39,884 bases of DNA from a virus: the IMG/VR virus record IMGVR_UViG_3300009149_000105, positions 1-39,884 of that record. The stretch is one strand, 5' to 3'. Under the pieces are notes generated by a model, which had not been told where the DNA came from, did no database searches, and worked only from the letters and a program-made list of their open reading frames with translations. Positions 8,161 to 14,086 of the stretch are shown here, one piece after another; the stretch's first letter is position 1; every line of letters begins with the position of its first letter. A program made the position numbers and the translations under genes.

Positions 8161-8240
8161 CCTTGCCTTGCCATGCCTGGCCGCGCCCCGCCCCGCATTG
8201 CCTTTCCCCGCCTTACCCGACCGTGCCATGCCCAGCCTTT
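8161..8240 (-). repeat. Phased pentanucleotide array, 16 units of CCNNN (NNNGG on the minus strand)
   Basis: From 8161 to 8240 every fifth base pair position starts CC: CCTTG, CCTTG, CCATG, CCTGG and so on, 15 of 16 units exact (the eighth, at 8196, is CATTG). The array ends exactly at the stop codon of the leftward gene (8241-8243), so in that mRNA it forms a G-rich 3' tail of NNNGG units. The three variable positions differ between units, so this is a constraint on phase rather than a simple duplicated repeat. It is not read as protein in any convincing frame. Confidence 0.85.
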
Positions 8241-8825
8241 TCATACATAGCTTTCCCACACTACCTCAAACCTACCAAAGCGTGGGCGCCAATCCATCAG
8301 CCCCACCTGCTCCCCAGCGACTTGTGCCCACCGTTGGATATCGTCCTCGTTGAGCAGCTTTTCATTAAATTCCACCACGATCTTGGCAGACCATTCCCTA
8401 AAGATCGGGCGTGTGCGTTTAATCGTTGCCCGCTGGATTCGCACCAGCGCCTGTGACACGAATCGCTTGTCTATCCACAATGCGTCCGGGTCTCTCGGGC
8501 CATCATACAACAGTGCGGAATCATCAACTATCCATAAAGCAGCCGCAGCTTCTTTACCAGCACGCTCCATTCGCGCAGAACCTCCACGCCCCATGATACT
8601 TGCTTCCATCACCAAGCCCGGGATAACGGGCTCATTATTCTCTCCAAGGTAGAGACCTCCCAAGAATTCCAGCCTCGCTAGTTCTTCGTGATCGGCGACG
8701 GTCTTGTTCCTCTTCGAGGTCACTTCCTTCATCGCCAGCACATAGGGGTCGCTGTTGTCTGCCAACCTCCCGTTGTGCATCAACAAGGGTGCTATACCCT
8801 TGATTGTAAATCGTAGCTTTTTCAT
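8241..8825 (-). CDS. Conserved phage protein of unknown function (RAMP-like start?)
   Basis: 194 residues. It starts KKLRFTIKGIAPLLMHNGRL and contains an AMKEVTSKRNKT segment, YDGPRDPDALW and a late GLMDWRPRFGRFEV. I recognise this pattern from hypothetical proteins of diverse phages, but no function is established to my knowledge. The short beta-strand plus 'PLLMHN' start recalls the first strand of RAMP/Cas7-like proteins; that is only a resemblance. The start has a good GAGGAG site, which lies inside the HNH frame upstream. The stop is followed immediately by the pentanucleotide array. Confidence 0.65.
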   Translation of the reverse strand: MKKLRFTIKGIAPLLMHNGRLADNSDPYVLAMKEVTSKRNKTVADHEELARLEFLGGLYLGENNEPVIPGLVMEASIMGRGGSARMERAGKEAAAALWIVDDSALLYDGPRDPDALWIDKRFVSQALVRIQRATIKRTRPIFREWSAKIVVEFNEKLLNEDDIQRWAQVAGEQVGLMDWRPRFGRFEVVWESYV

Positions 8826-9123
8826 TCTCTTTCTCCTCTGGTTTTGGCGCTCTTAATCCAATATCACCATCGCGTTCTGGGTGAGCATTTCTCGCTGAAT
8901 AGCGTTCGCTCCGTATCGCGTCCGTGAGGATTGTATGGCACCTAGTACATACTGTGATTAAATCATCCATGGTCTCTTCCCCATATCTCTCGTAGGTTAT
9001 ATGATGCACCTCCAAATCGCCAGAACATGGCTTCCCGCTCAAGCGGGCTATCCCAAACAACTTTGACAATTGACATTCGCAACCATCCAGCTCAAATCTT
9101 TCTTGCCGTCTTTTCCTATCCAT
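8635..9123 (-). CDS. HNH endonuclease
   Basis: Residues ~12-70 form a compact HNH nuclease: C-x-L...SGKPCSGDLEVHHITYERYGEE followed by DDLITVCTRCHT. It has the paired HH, the Asn/Asp position and two CxxC-type zinc pairs. Typical roles are homing or packaging-associated nicking. The start ATG follows GGGGAGG. The frame continues 191 bp into the next gene in a different phase; its last ~60 residues are Glu/Arg-rich and look like a shadow of that gene. Either the overlap is real or a frameshift has removed an earlier stop. It is the first gene after the conserved leader RNA at 9144-9249. Confidence 0.75.
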   Translation of the reverse strand: MDRKRRQERFELDGCECQLSKLFGIARLSGKPCSGDLEVHHITYERYGEETMDDLITVCTRCHTILTDAIRSERYSARNAHPERDGDIGLRAPKPEEKENEKATIYNQGYSTLVDAQREVGRQQRPLCAGDEGSDLEEEQDRRRSRRTSEAGILGRSLPWRE

Positions 9124-9143
9124 ACATAGTCTCTGCCTCCCCT

Positions 9144-9249
9144 AACACAAAAACCCGTCCGCCTGCTGTCGGCACTTGCTTAGGGTGCGGGACGCTTGCA
9201 AACGAACGGGGCTTTGTGTCCGACAAAAAACATCCCGGTCACCCTAAGC
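9144..9249 (-). ncRNA. Structured 5' leader RNA, copy 1
   Basis: A predicted transcript starts near 9249, seven bases after the -10 box, and ends in a stem plus U-run just before the HNH ribosome-binding site. Paired segments, read 5' to 3' on the minus strand, are: A GCTTAGGGTG (9249-9240) with A' CACCCTAAGC (9187-9178); B TGTCGG (9225-9220) with B' CCGACA (9172-9167); C (9214-9203, GCCCCGTTCG core) with C' (CGGACGGG, from 9161 down), followed by TTTTTGTGTT. A local GCAC/GTGC hairpin puts A' in its loop. About 60% of the RNA is identical to copy 2 at 13964-14068, with compensatory changes in A/A' and C/C'. No known family recognised. Confidence 0.7.
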
Positions 9250-9255
9250 ATCCAT

Positions 9256-9284
9256 ATCTTACCACAATGGGATACAGGGATCAA
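9256..9284 (-). promoter_or_regulatory. Sigma70-like promoter for the HNH transcript
   Basis: On the minus strand TTGATC (9284-9279), a 17-bp spacer and TAAGAT (9261-9256), preceded by TGG as an extended -10. The predicted start is the G at about 9249, the first base of leader segment A. The copy 2 promoter has the same -10 to leader distance. The rest of 9285-9323 shows nothing. Confidence 0.65.
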
Positions 9285-9323
9285 GTCGGGAATCATGGAT
9301 GGCCCGCTGTCTGTTTCTTGATA

Positions 9324-9710
9324 TTATTTGAAGGCATGTCTTAGATGTCCCCCGAGTAGAATGTCCACCTCAGCCCCACGGCCAACAACGCCCCACCGCT
9401 CCGCGGTTTTGTAGCCAACCTCCGCGCAAATATTATTACGCTGCATCCAGGCAGAGGTCTCGGCGTGGCCAGAACAATCAGCGACCAAGAACGACTCCCA
9501 GTCACCCCCGTTGTAGCGCATCCAGACTATCTCTCCGATGCGCGAACAGTCTTCCACAGCGATGAACCCATCAGTCGGAGGCAGAGGATCGGGCAGATTC
9601 ATCGCCGTTACCCGTGCCTGGCGCACGGCAATGACGTTGCCCATAATGCCAGGCGCGTATTGGGAAGCTACGCAAGACATGAGGATAACCGAAAGAAGCA
9701 CGCGCGCCAT
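9324..9710 (-). CDS. Exported small protein, probable double-psi beta-barrel type
   Basis: About 129 residues. The N-terminus (MARVLLSVILMSCVAS) is a signal peptide with a possible lipobox-like L-M-S-C. The rest has three further Cys residues (EDCSR, VADCSG, NNICAEV) and a pattern of VxxVADCSGH...GVVGRGAEVDILL that recalls RlpA/3D-type double-psi barrels. The exported protein at 15630-16301 has a comparable domain. The ATG at 9710 is chosen because GGAGG overlaps the end of the MazG-like gene 2 bp upstream, implying coupling. A role at the cell envelope is inferred; function is unknown. Confidence 0.55.
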   Translation of the reverse strand: MARVLLSVILMSCVASQYAPGIMGNVIAVRQARVTAMNLPDPLPPTDGFIAVEDCSRIGEIVWMRYNGGDWESFLVADCSGHAETSAWMQRNNICAEVGYKTAERWGVVGRGAEVDILLGGHLRHAFK

Positions 9711-9711
9711 C

Positions 9712-10122
9712 CTAGCCCTCCGGATCCCACGACCGAACTCCGCGGTCAACATCCGCACTTGCTTTCTCCAGCGCCATCTCCATTAGATCACCCGCACTGT
9801 CGTAGTCATACTCACCCAGCGCCTCTGCCAGACAGCACGCCACAACGACTATATCAGCCAACTCAGACATCGCGTCCTGTGGTGATTCGATAGCAGCCTT
9901 TGCCCAAGAACTCGCGTCAAACGCATCTCGTGCCTGATTAGCCGTGGCACGCAAGGACCACTCAAAGGGGCTGTCTGCAAACCCGAACTGGTGGATGTGT
10001 CGTGCCAACTCACCCAGTTCCTCTGTTAGTTTCGCCACCTGCCGAGCAGCGAATTGTTCTGCTGTCCATCCCTTGCGGTAGCCCCTGGCAACCACTGCCT
10101 CGTAGATTTCACGCTGTATCAT
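9712..10122 (-). CDS. MazG-like nucleotide pyrophosphohydrolase
   Basis: 136 residues, all-alpha. The family signature is visible: KLTEELGELARHI (metal-binding Glu pairs) and, after an insert, AMSELADIVVVA with Glu and Asp. It ends in a helix with EKASADVDRGVRSW. Such enzymes hydrolyse (d)NTPs to monophosphates, and phage copies are thought to adjust nucleotide pools or host alarmones. It lies with replication genes. A good GGAGGG ribosome-binding site precedes the ATG. Confidence 0.75.
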   Translation of the reverse strand: MIQREIYEAVVARGYRKGWTAEQFAARQVAKLTEELGELARHIHQFGFADSPFEWSLRATANQARDAFDASSWAKAAIESPQDAMSELADIVVVACCLAEALGEYDYDSAGDLMEMALEKASADVDRGVRSWDPEG

Positions 10123-10182
10123 GGTTTCCCTCCTTGTCCTAATCGCGCCCAGTCTATAGATAGACTAACCTATACATGCAAC
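10123..10182 (-). promoter_or_regulatory. Possible promoter with inverted-repeat operator
   Basis: This 60-bp gap holds an inverted repeat AGTCTA-TAGA-TAGACT (10151-10166). On the minus strand TTGCAT, 17 bp and TATAGA would make a weak promoter whose -10 lies inside the repeat, a usual repressor-operator layout. It could drive the MazG-like gene and the exported protein. Confidence 0.35.
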
Positions 10183-10554
10183 TCAAAGAAACTCGTAGAT
10201 GCGCTCCAGCCGCGGGGAAGTCTGAGATCCGCACGGTATTAGCATTACACCACCGGACACAAGAAGACCGTCCAGTCCACATTCTCGCAAACACGGACCG
10301 GTCAAGCCTATGTCGCACACCACGAAGGTGTAGCGCGTACTTTTATATGACATTCCGACGACCATCCCGCTTGGAAAACTGGCATCCATCAGCGTGCCCG
10401 CGAAGGACTTCTTGTCGAAGTAGCTACCCGGATCATAGAAAGGAATGCCAATGACACTGTCGGTCGGGCAATATAACACGCTGACATACATGACGCTCGT
10501 CGCGTTGGCCCGTCTGCGAAACCCGGTTTTCCCGCGGACAGTCGGTTCCGGCAT
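10183..10554 (-). CDS. Hypothetical phage protein
   Basis: About 123 residues, rich in beta-strand-forming residues (TSVMYVSVLYCPTDSV, TRYTFVVCDIGLTG, DGLLVSGGVMLIPCG). It has four cysteines and no recognised motif. The ATG at 10554 overlaps the helicase stop (TGATG), a typical coupled start; a GTG at 10572 is an alternative. The VVCDIGLTG...GLLVSGGVMLIPCG ending loosely recalls a double-psi barrel, but I would not assign it. Confidence 0.6.
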   Translation of the reverse strand: MPEPTVRGKTGFRRRANATSVMYVSVLYCPTDSVIGIPFYDPGSYFDKKSFAGTLMDASFPSGMVVGMSYKSTRYTFVVCDIGLTGPCLRECGLDGLLVSGGVMLIPCGSQTSPRLERIYEFL

Positions 10555-11609
10555 CAAAACTTGTTCTCCCACATGTCAGCGGTCTTGACCCCGTTGCTCG
10601 GCACCGTGTCTTCTGTCTGAATGTCCGCCGGATCATAGCGCCGCTGCTCTTCCAGTCGTAGATACTGTGGCGCAAAGTGCAGGCCCCAGGTTTTACGCCC
10701 AGCGTCACCGCGCTGTTTGAGCATCTGCATTATCAGCAGCGTAGCGGTGATGTCTAGCACCGCCGTCCGATTGTCCTCGGTAAACTCAATCTCGATAGGC
10801 GCAGCATCTGGCGGTTCAGTTTGGATTGGCCGCCATAGTCCAAATAGTTTATCTGCCGCTTGTTCAATACTGCTTCCCCACTGGCAATCATACGGTTGCG
10901 GCACCTTGAACTTTCGCTCGTCAACCTGTCTGGACGCTTGAACTCCGCACACCGCAGGAACACCAACACGCATAGCTAATTCCTTGATAAGCGGAGGCGC
11001 CTCCAGCACTTGCTCCATTCTGTTCCGTGCGTTCGCCACCGGAATGAGTTGCAGATAATCAAAGAGCAGCAGCACCGGTTTGATACCGTAGTCGCTCTGC
11101 ATTGACTCGATAGCCCCCAGCACGGCAGGCAGCGTCATTCGCGGCATAGGTAGACCTGCACGGGCAATACTGTGCCCGATAGTCCACACCGGAAACGCCG
11201 CGCGCTTGACCAACCGCTTAGCGACCTCCGCATACGGGACTCTGCCCCACGCGATGTCGGACGCCGACCATTGTCCATCACTGAGGAAAAACGTCTCGAT
11301 GTCCTCTGCGCTGCTTTCCCAGGTCACGTAAACAACAACCTCCTCGTCTACTTTGCCACGCTCTATGATGCGCTTTGCTTCTGTGCGGGCAAAATAGGCC
11401 AGCAGAGAACTCTTCCCGTGGCCCGGTCTCGCCACGATGCCAACCAAATCGCCCGGTCGCATCGGGATCACGTACTTGTCGATGATCGGGATTCCCCAGG
11501 GAATGCCCGGTTCCGAGAGCATGCGCTTGTACCAGCTAGCGTAGGCCGCGCTCAGTTCGGCGGGGCTGTTTACCAGCATTGAGAATTTGCCGTCGTGGTT
11601 GCTGCTCAT
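10554..11609 (-). CDS. DnaB-like replicative helicase (RecA-fold ATPase)
   Basis: 351 residues. It starts with a short N-terminal part, then GIPIIDKYVIPMRPGDLVGIVARPGHGKSS with a Walker A motif (~61-69), VVYVTWESS, a Walker B-like LLLFDYLQLIP, and VCGVQASRQVDERK matching the DnaB H3 region. The arrangement is that of the C-terminal domain of DnaB; the N-terminal primase-interaction domain is missing, as in many phage helicases. It unwinds DNA at the fork. It overlaps the replication protein stop by 4 bp and sits just downstream of the primase, so the three genes form one replication operon. Confidence 0.88.
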   Translation of the reverse strand: MSSNHDGKFSMLVNSPAELSAAYASWYKRMLSEPGIPWGIPIIDKYVIPMRPGDLVGIVARPGHGKSSLLAYFARTEAKRIIERGKVDEEVVVYVTWESSAEDIETFFLSDGQWSASDIAWGRVPYAEVAKRLVKRAAFPVWTIGHSIARAGLPMPRMTLPAVLGAIESMQSDYGIKPVLLLFDYLQLIPVANARNRMEQVLEAPPLIKELAMRVGVPAVCGVQASRQVDERKFKVPQPYDCQWGSSIEQAADKLFGLWRPIQTEPPDAAPIEIEFTEDNRTAVLDITATLLIMQMLKQRGDAGRKTWGLHFAPQYLRLEEQRRYDPADIQTEDTVPSNGVKTADMWENKF

Positions 11610-12376
11610 ACTCGTATCTTCAATGGACCGATAAGGTCAGTGTTTGTGTTGTCATAATCGCCATCCAATGCCTTCCTCCAATTGTCATCGTTCACAAGAA
11701 ACCATCCAACCTTGCACCAACTGCCCTTGTTGCAGAACGTTGACTTTGATGCTCGCGTTATGGCAGCACGCCAATTTTCTCTGAATTCTGATTCTTTTAG
11801 CCTGATCTTTAGCTTCTTTCGCAATGTCTTGTTGGAGTGTGTTGGTTGAGGCTTGTGTGGAAATACTACTGCCCAATGGCTGAGGATTTCTAGGAAAACT
11901 GTATTGATAGCTTCTTCTGTCTTTTCCCCCGTAGACATATATATTGATGATTCTTTGATGGTTAATGACGGTTCTTCTAAAACAGCTGTTTTAGTTCTGT
12001 TATATAAATCTTTGGGTTCAGAAGTAAAGCACGCTTTACTTAAAAGACTTTGGGTTATCGCTTCCTGCTGCTCTGCATTGAATCGCATTTTGCGGATACC
12101 GGCGCACTTTTCGTCGTCCGTCATCTCTACGAGGATAAGATATCTATTGCCCTCTCTGCGGTTGTGCTTCACAAGAAGTTCCCCCGCTTTCTCAATACGT
12201 GTCGTGATGTTGATTACAGACTGCGGTGTCATTCGGATCTTCGCTGCGAGATACTCTATGCCTGGCCAACAATATCCATCGTCGTCCGCATTGTCCGCGA
12301 GTGCTAATAAAAGCAGCAGATCCGTTCCCTTGCACTCCGATTTCTTCCAGACGCGGTTCATAATTCCGATGCTCAT
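11606..12376 (-). CDS. Replication protein with winged-helix N-terminus
   Basis: 256 residues. Residues 1-90 form a helix-turn-helix of the kind found at the start of phage replication initiators: TDLLLLLALADNADDDGYCWPGIEYLAAKIRMTPQS in sense, followed by a GNRYLILV beta wing. A low-complexity linker follows. The C-terminal ~100 residues, with SWCKVGWFLVNDDNWRKALDGDYDN, match the usual end of such proteins. By position between primase and helicase it probably binds the phage origin or loads helicase. Its start overlaps the primase stop (ATGA type). Confidence 0.7.
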   Translation of the reverse strand: MSIGIMNRVWKKSECKGTDLLLLLALADNADDDGYCWPGIEYLAAKIRMTPQSVINITTRIEKAGELLVKHNRREGNRYLILVEMTDDEKCAGIRKMRFNAEQQEAITQSLLSKACFTSEPKDLYNRTKTAVLEEPSLTIKESSIYMSTGEKTEEAINTVFLEILSHWAVVFPHKPQPTHSNKTLRKKLKIRLKESEFRENWRAAITRASKSTFCNKGSWCKVGWFLVNDDNWRKALDGDYDNTNTDLIGPLKIRV

Positions 12377-13293
12377 ACCTTTTTCCCCTGTGCCAAGAAC
12401 GCCTCAATGTCATTCCTCGTCGCCCCGTACTTCACCACCATATCATCGAGCTTGTCGGGCAGAATCACCACGCGGCCTCGCCCCTCGAATAGCCCGGCGA
12501 TCTCCGCAGCCTGCGCCGTGGCATCCGGATCTAGCGCCACATACACGAGTGGGAAGCGCTCAAACTTAACGCCCCACGCCTTGTTGAAACCCGTTTTGCC
12601 CATGATGCCGACGTTCTGGAAGCCGACCTGCGCGGCGATGATGCTCTTCTTCTCGCCTTCCGTAATGAGGATGCGATGGTTGTCCTGGTAGAGATAATCG
12701 GCGTTGAAGAGCACCGATGGCAGCCCCGCCATCTGAGGCCGGTACTTGTCGCCGTTGTCAGCTCCTATCAGCCGGTGGCGGATGTTGTAGAGCTTGCCGC
12801 CAATCATCACCGGGATGGTGTAGCTGGCGCGGCCCTCGTGATCAGTCGGACAGCGGGGGCAGTAACCCAACATGTAGTCGTCAATGGTCTGCAGCTCCAT
12901 GCCCTCGTTGCACCAATATTCAATGGCGTCACCGTTGGCACCGAGGTTGTGGAAGTAGCGGATATGATCAGTGCTTTTGTGCATCAGTTCGAGGTTGGAG
13001 AGACGGCGTGCGTGGTCAACCTGCTTGCGTTCTATTGCAGCCAAGCGAGACTCAATAGCGCGTTGACGGCGCTCTTCCGATGTAGCGCGTTCGCCTGATA
13101 GTTCGTCAGCGAAGCCTTCTCGTCCACAATGCCCCGGTCCTGGTCTGCACCAGTAGTTGCCCTTGTCGCGCCATACCCTGAACCGGTCCTCGCCCCCGCA
13201 GAACGGGCATGGTCCAGCGTACTCATCCCCGCCCACGTGCTTCAGTTCAAGACCGTACTGTGTCTCGAAATAGCTTACGGCATCAGTATCCAT
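12373..13293 (-). CDS. DNA primase: zinc finger plus TOPRIM
   Basis: About 306 residues. The N-terminal CHC2-type zinc ribbon has PCPFCGGEDRFRVW and NYWCRPGPGHCGREG. A charged helical linker at ~80-125 is followed by a TOPRIM domain: ILITEGEKKSIIAA (catalytic Glu) and YVALDPDATAQA (DxD). It makes RNA primers for the adjacent DnaB-like helicase. The start is uncertain: the ATG at 13293 lacks a good ribosome-binding site but overlaps a possible small upstream frame, while a TTG at 13314 lies after GAGAGG. I prefer the ATG by translational coupling. Confidence 0.88.
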   Translation of the reverse strand: MDTDAVSYFETQYGLELKHVGGDEYAGPCPFCGGEDRFRVWRDKGNYWCRPGPGHCGREGFADELSGERATSEERRQRAIESRLAAIERKQVDHARRLSNLELMHKSTDHIRYFHNLGANGDAIEYWCNEGMELQTIDDYMLGYCPRCPTDHEGRASYTIPVMIGGKLYNIRHRLIGADNGDKYRPQMAGLPSVLFNADYLYQDNHRILITEGEKKSIIAAQVGFQNVGIMGKTGFNKAWGVKFERFPLVYVALDPDATAQAAEIAGLFEGRGRVVILPDKLDDMVVKYGATRNDIEAFLAQGKKV

Positions 13294-13381
13294 AGCAGTC
13301 GAGCTTGGTCGCAAGCCCTGCCAACCTCTCAGCCAGTCCGAGGAACGCTAACGCCAGTTGCATCACGATTCTGTGTATCAC
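13283..13381 (-). CDS. Possible 32-residue peptide ahead of primase
   Basis: A GTG at 13381 with a strong AGGGAGG six bases upstream opens a short frame encoding a Leu/Ala-rich amphipathic peptide (IHRIVMQLALAFLGLAERL). Its stop overlaps the primase ATG by 11 bp. The same frame is open back to a TTG at 13465, but that upstream part contains the promoter at 13437-13465 and so would be untranscribed. Its role may be only to couple translation into primase, or it may be a real small membrane-active protein. Confidence 0.35.
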   Translation of the reverse strand: MIHRIVMQLALAFLGLAERLAGLATKLDCYGY

Positions 13382-13436
13382 GGCAGCCTCCCTCTTGGTA
13401 ACGAAGGGCGCCAGTATCAATACGACGCCCACTACT

Positions 13437-13465
13437 ATCATAGCAAAGTCTGGGTCCCAAGTCAA
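13437..13465 (-). promoter_or_regulatory. Sigma70-like promoter of the replication operon
   Basis: On the minus strand TTGACT (13465-13460), a 17-bp spacer and TATGAT (13442-13437), with TGC directly before the -10. The match to consensus is good and the predicted start near 13430 lies upstream of primase, replication protein and helicase. Confidence 0.6.
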
Positions 13466-13486
13466 TCAGCAACTTTGCGCTATTTA

Positions 13487-13840
13487 TCATTCGCCCTCCC
13501 GTCTATCTATAGATTTCTTCTTCCGCAGTCGCCCCAACACACCGCGATCGCGCCAGGGATTCAAGACCCGCTGGCTCTCCTCGCTGTCCAGATACACAGT
13601 GGGCACCAGTGAATCTAGGATCTCCACAACGCTCTGTTGTCCCCGCCGGTTCATATCACGCTCATGTATAAGTATATCGCGCAGGGAAACGACTAGCACT
13701 TGTGTTTTCCCCTTTTCGTTGATATTCGCAGAATCGATCTGCTTTTCGCGTGCCATCAGAAAGACATGCCCACGCTTATGTGCAGACATCCTCACGGCAA
13801 CGGAAACGGGGACGTAGTATGGGTTGTTCCAATCGGGCAT
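13487..13840 (-). CDS. Hypothetical phage protein
   Basis: 117 residues with a basic C-terminus (RDRGVLGRLRKKKSIDRREGE) and mixed alpha/beta content; no motif recognised. The ATG has an excellent GGAGG eight bases upstream and a promoter at 13867-13896, so it is very likely expressed. It is the first leftward gene after the divergent control region, a place where phages often put regulators or host-takeover proteins; that is inference from position only. Confidence 0.65.
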   Translation of the reverse strand: MPDWNNPYYVPVSVAVRMSAHKRGHVFLMAREKQIDSANINEKGKTQVLVVSLRDILIHERDMNRRGQQSVVEILDSLVPTVYLDSEESQRVLNPWRDRGVLGRLRKKKSIDRREGE

Positions 13841-13866
13841 GTATCCTCCAATTCAGACTCCCTTCT

Positions 13867-13896
13867 AGTGTATCACAAAGAGGGACTTCGCGTCAA
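13867..13896 (-). promoter_or_regulatory. Promoter for the leftward gene at 13840
   Basis: On the minus strand TTGACG (13896-13891), an 18-bp spacer and TACACT (13872-13867), with a TGA extended -10. It faces away from the rightward promoter at 13930, making a divergent pair. Confidence 0.5.
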
Positions 13897-13904
13897 GAGA
13901 GGTT

Positions 13905-13918
13905 GGCCCAGAAGGGCC
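13905..13918. promoter_or_regulatory. Palindrome between divergent promoters
   Basis: GGCCC-AGAA-GGGCC sits between the -35 boxes of the leftward (13891-13896) and rightward (13930-13935) promoters, where an operator controlling both would lie. No regulator gene was identified. Confidence 0.3.
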
Positions 13919-13929
13919 GCTGGAGCCAC

Positions 13930-13957
13930 TTGACAATGAGTTGGGATCTGATATACT
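13930..13957 (+). promoter_or_regulatory. Strong sigma70-like rightward promoter
   Basis: TTGACA (13930-13935), a 16-bp spacer and TATACT (13952-13957). The -35 is consensus. The predicted start, near 13964, is the first base of leader segment A, exactly as in copy 1. Confidence 0.75.
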
Positions 13958-13963
13958 AGAGAT

Positions 13964-14068
13964 GCTAAGGGTTTGAGGGCATTCCATGTCGGACATATAA
14001 GCCCGCTCGTTTGTTGATGTCCCGCACCCTTAGCAAGTGCCGACAGCAAGCGAGCGGGCTTTTGTGTT
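13964..14068 (+). ncRNA. Structured 5' leader RNA, copy 2
   Basis: Complementary segments are: A GCTAAGGGT (13964-13972) with A' ACCCTTAGC (14026-14034); B TGTCGG (13987-13992) with B' CCGACA (14040-14045); C AAGCCCGCTCG (13999-14009) with C' CGAGCGGGCTT (14051-14061), which runs into TTTTGTGTT as in an intrinsic terminator. Inside the C stem, GCAC (14024-14027) pairs with GTGC (14037-14040), placing A' in an apical loop able to reach the 5' end. Compared with copy 1 (9144-9249), A/A' and C/C' differ by compensatory changes while B, B' and the connecting blocks are identical. An AGGAG site and the methyltransferase ATG follow within 20 bases. Confidence 0.75.
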
Positions 14069-14086
14069 GTAAGAATAGGAGATGCG

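Noticed and set aside
9144-9249. Simple bidirectional terminator
   Set aside because: The C/C' stem with U-run alone would fit, but extended identity with the second copy, two further covarying or conserved pairings, and the position right after a promoter argue for a regulatory leader.
13283-13465. A 60-residue membrane protein from the TTG at 13465
   Set aside because: The TTG is the first base triplet of a -35 box with a good -10 17 bp away, so the frame's start would not be in the transcript.
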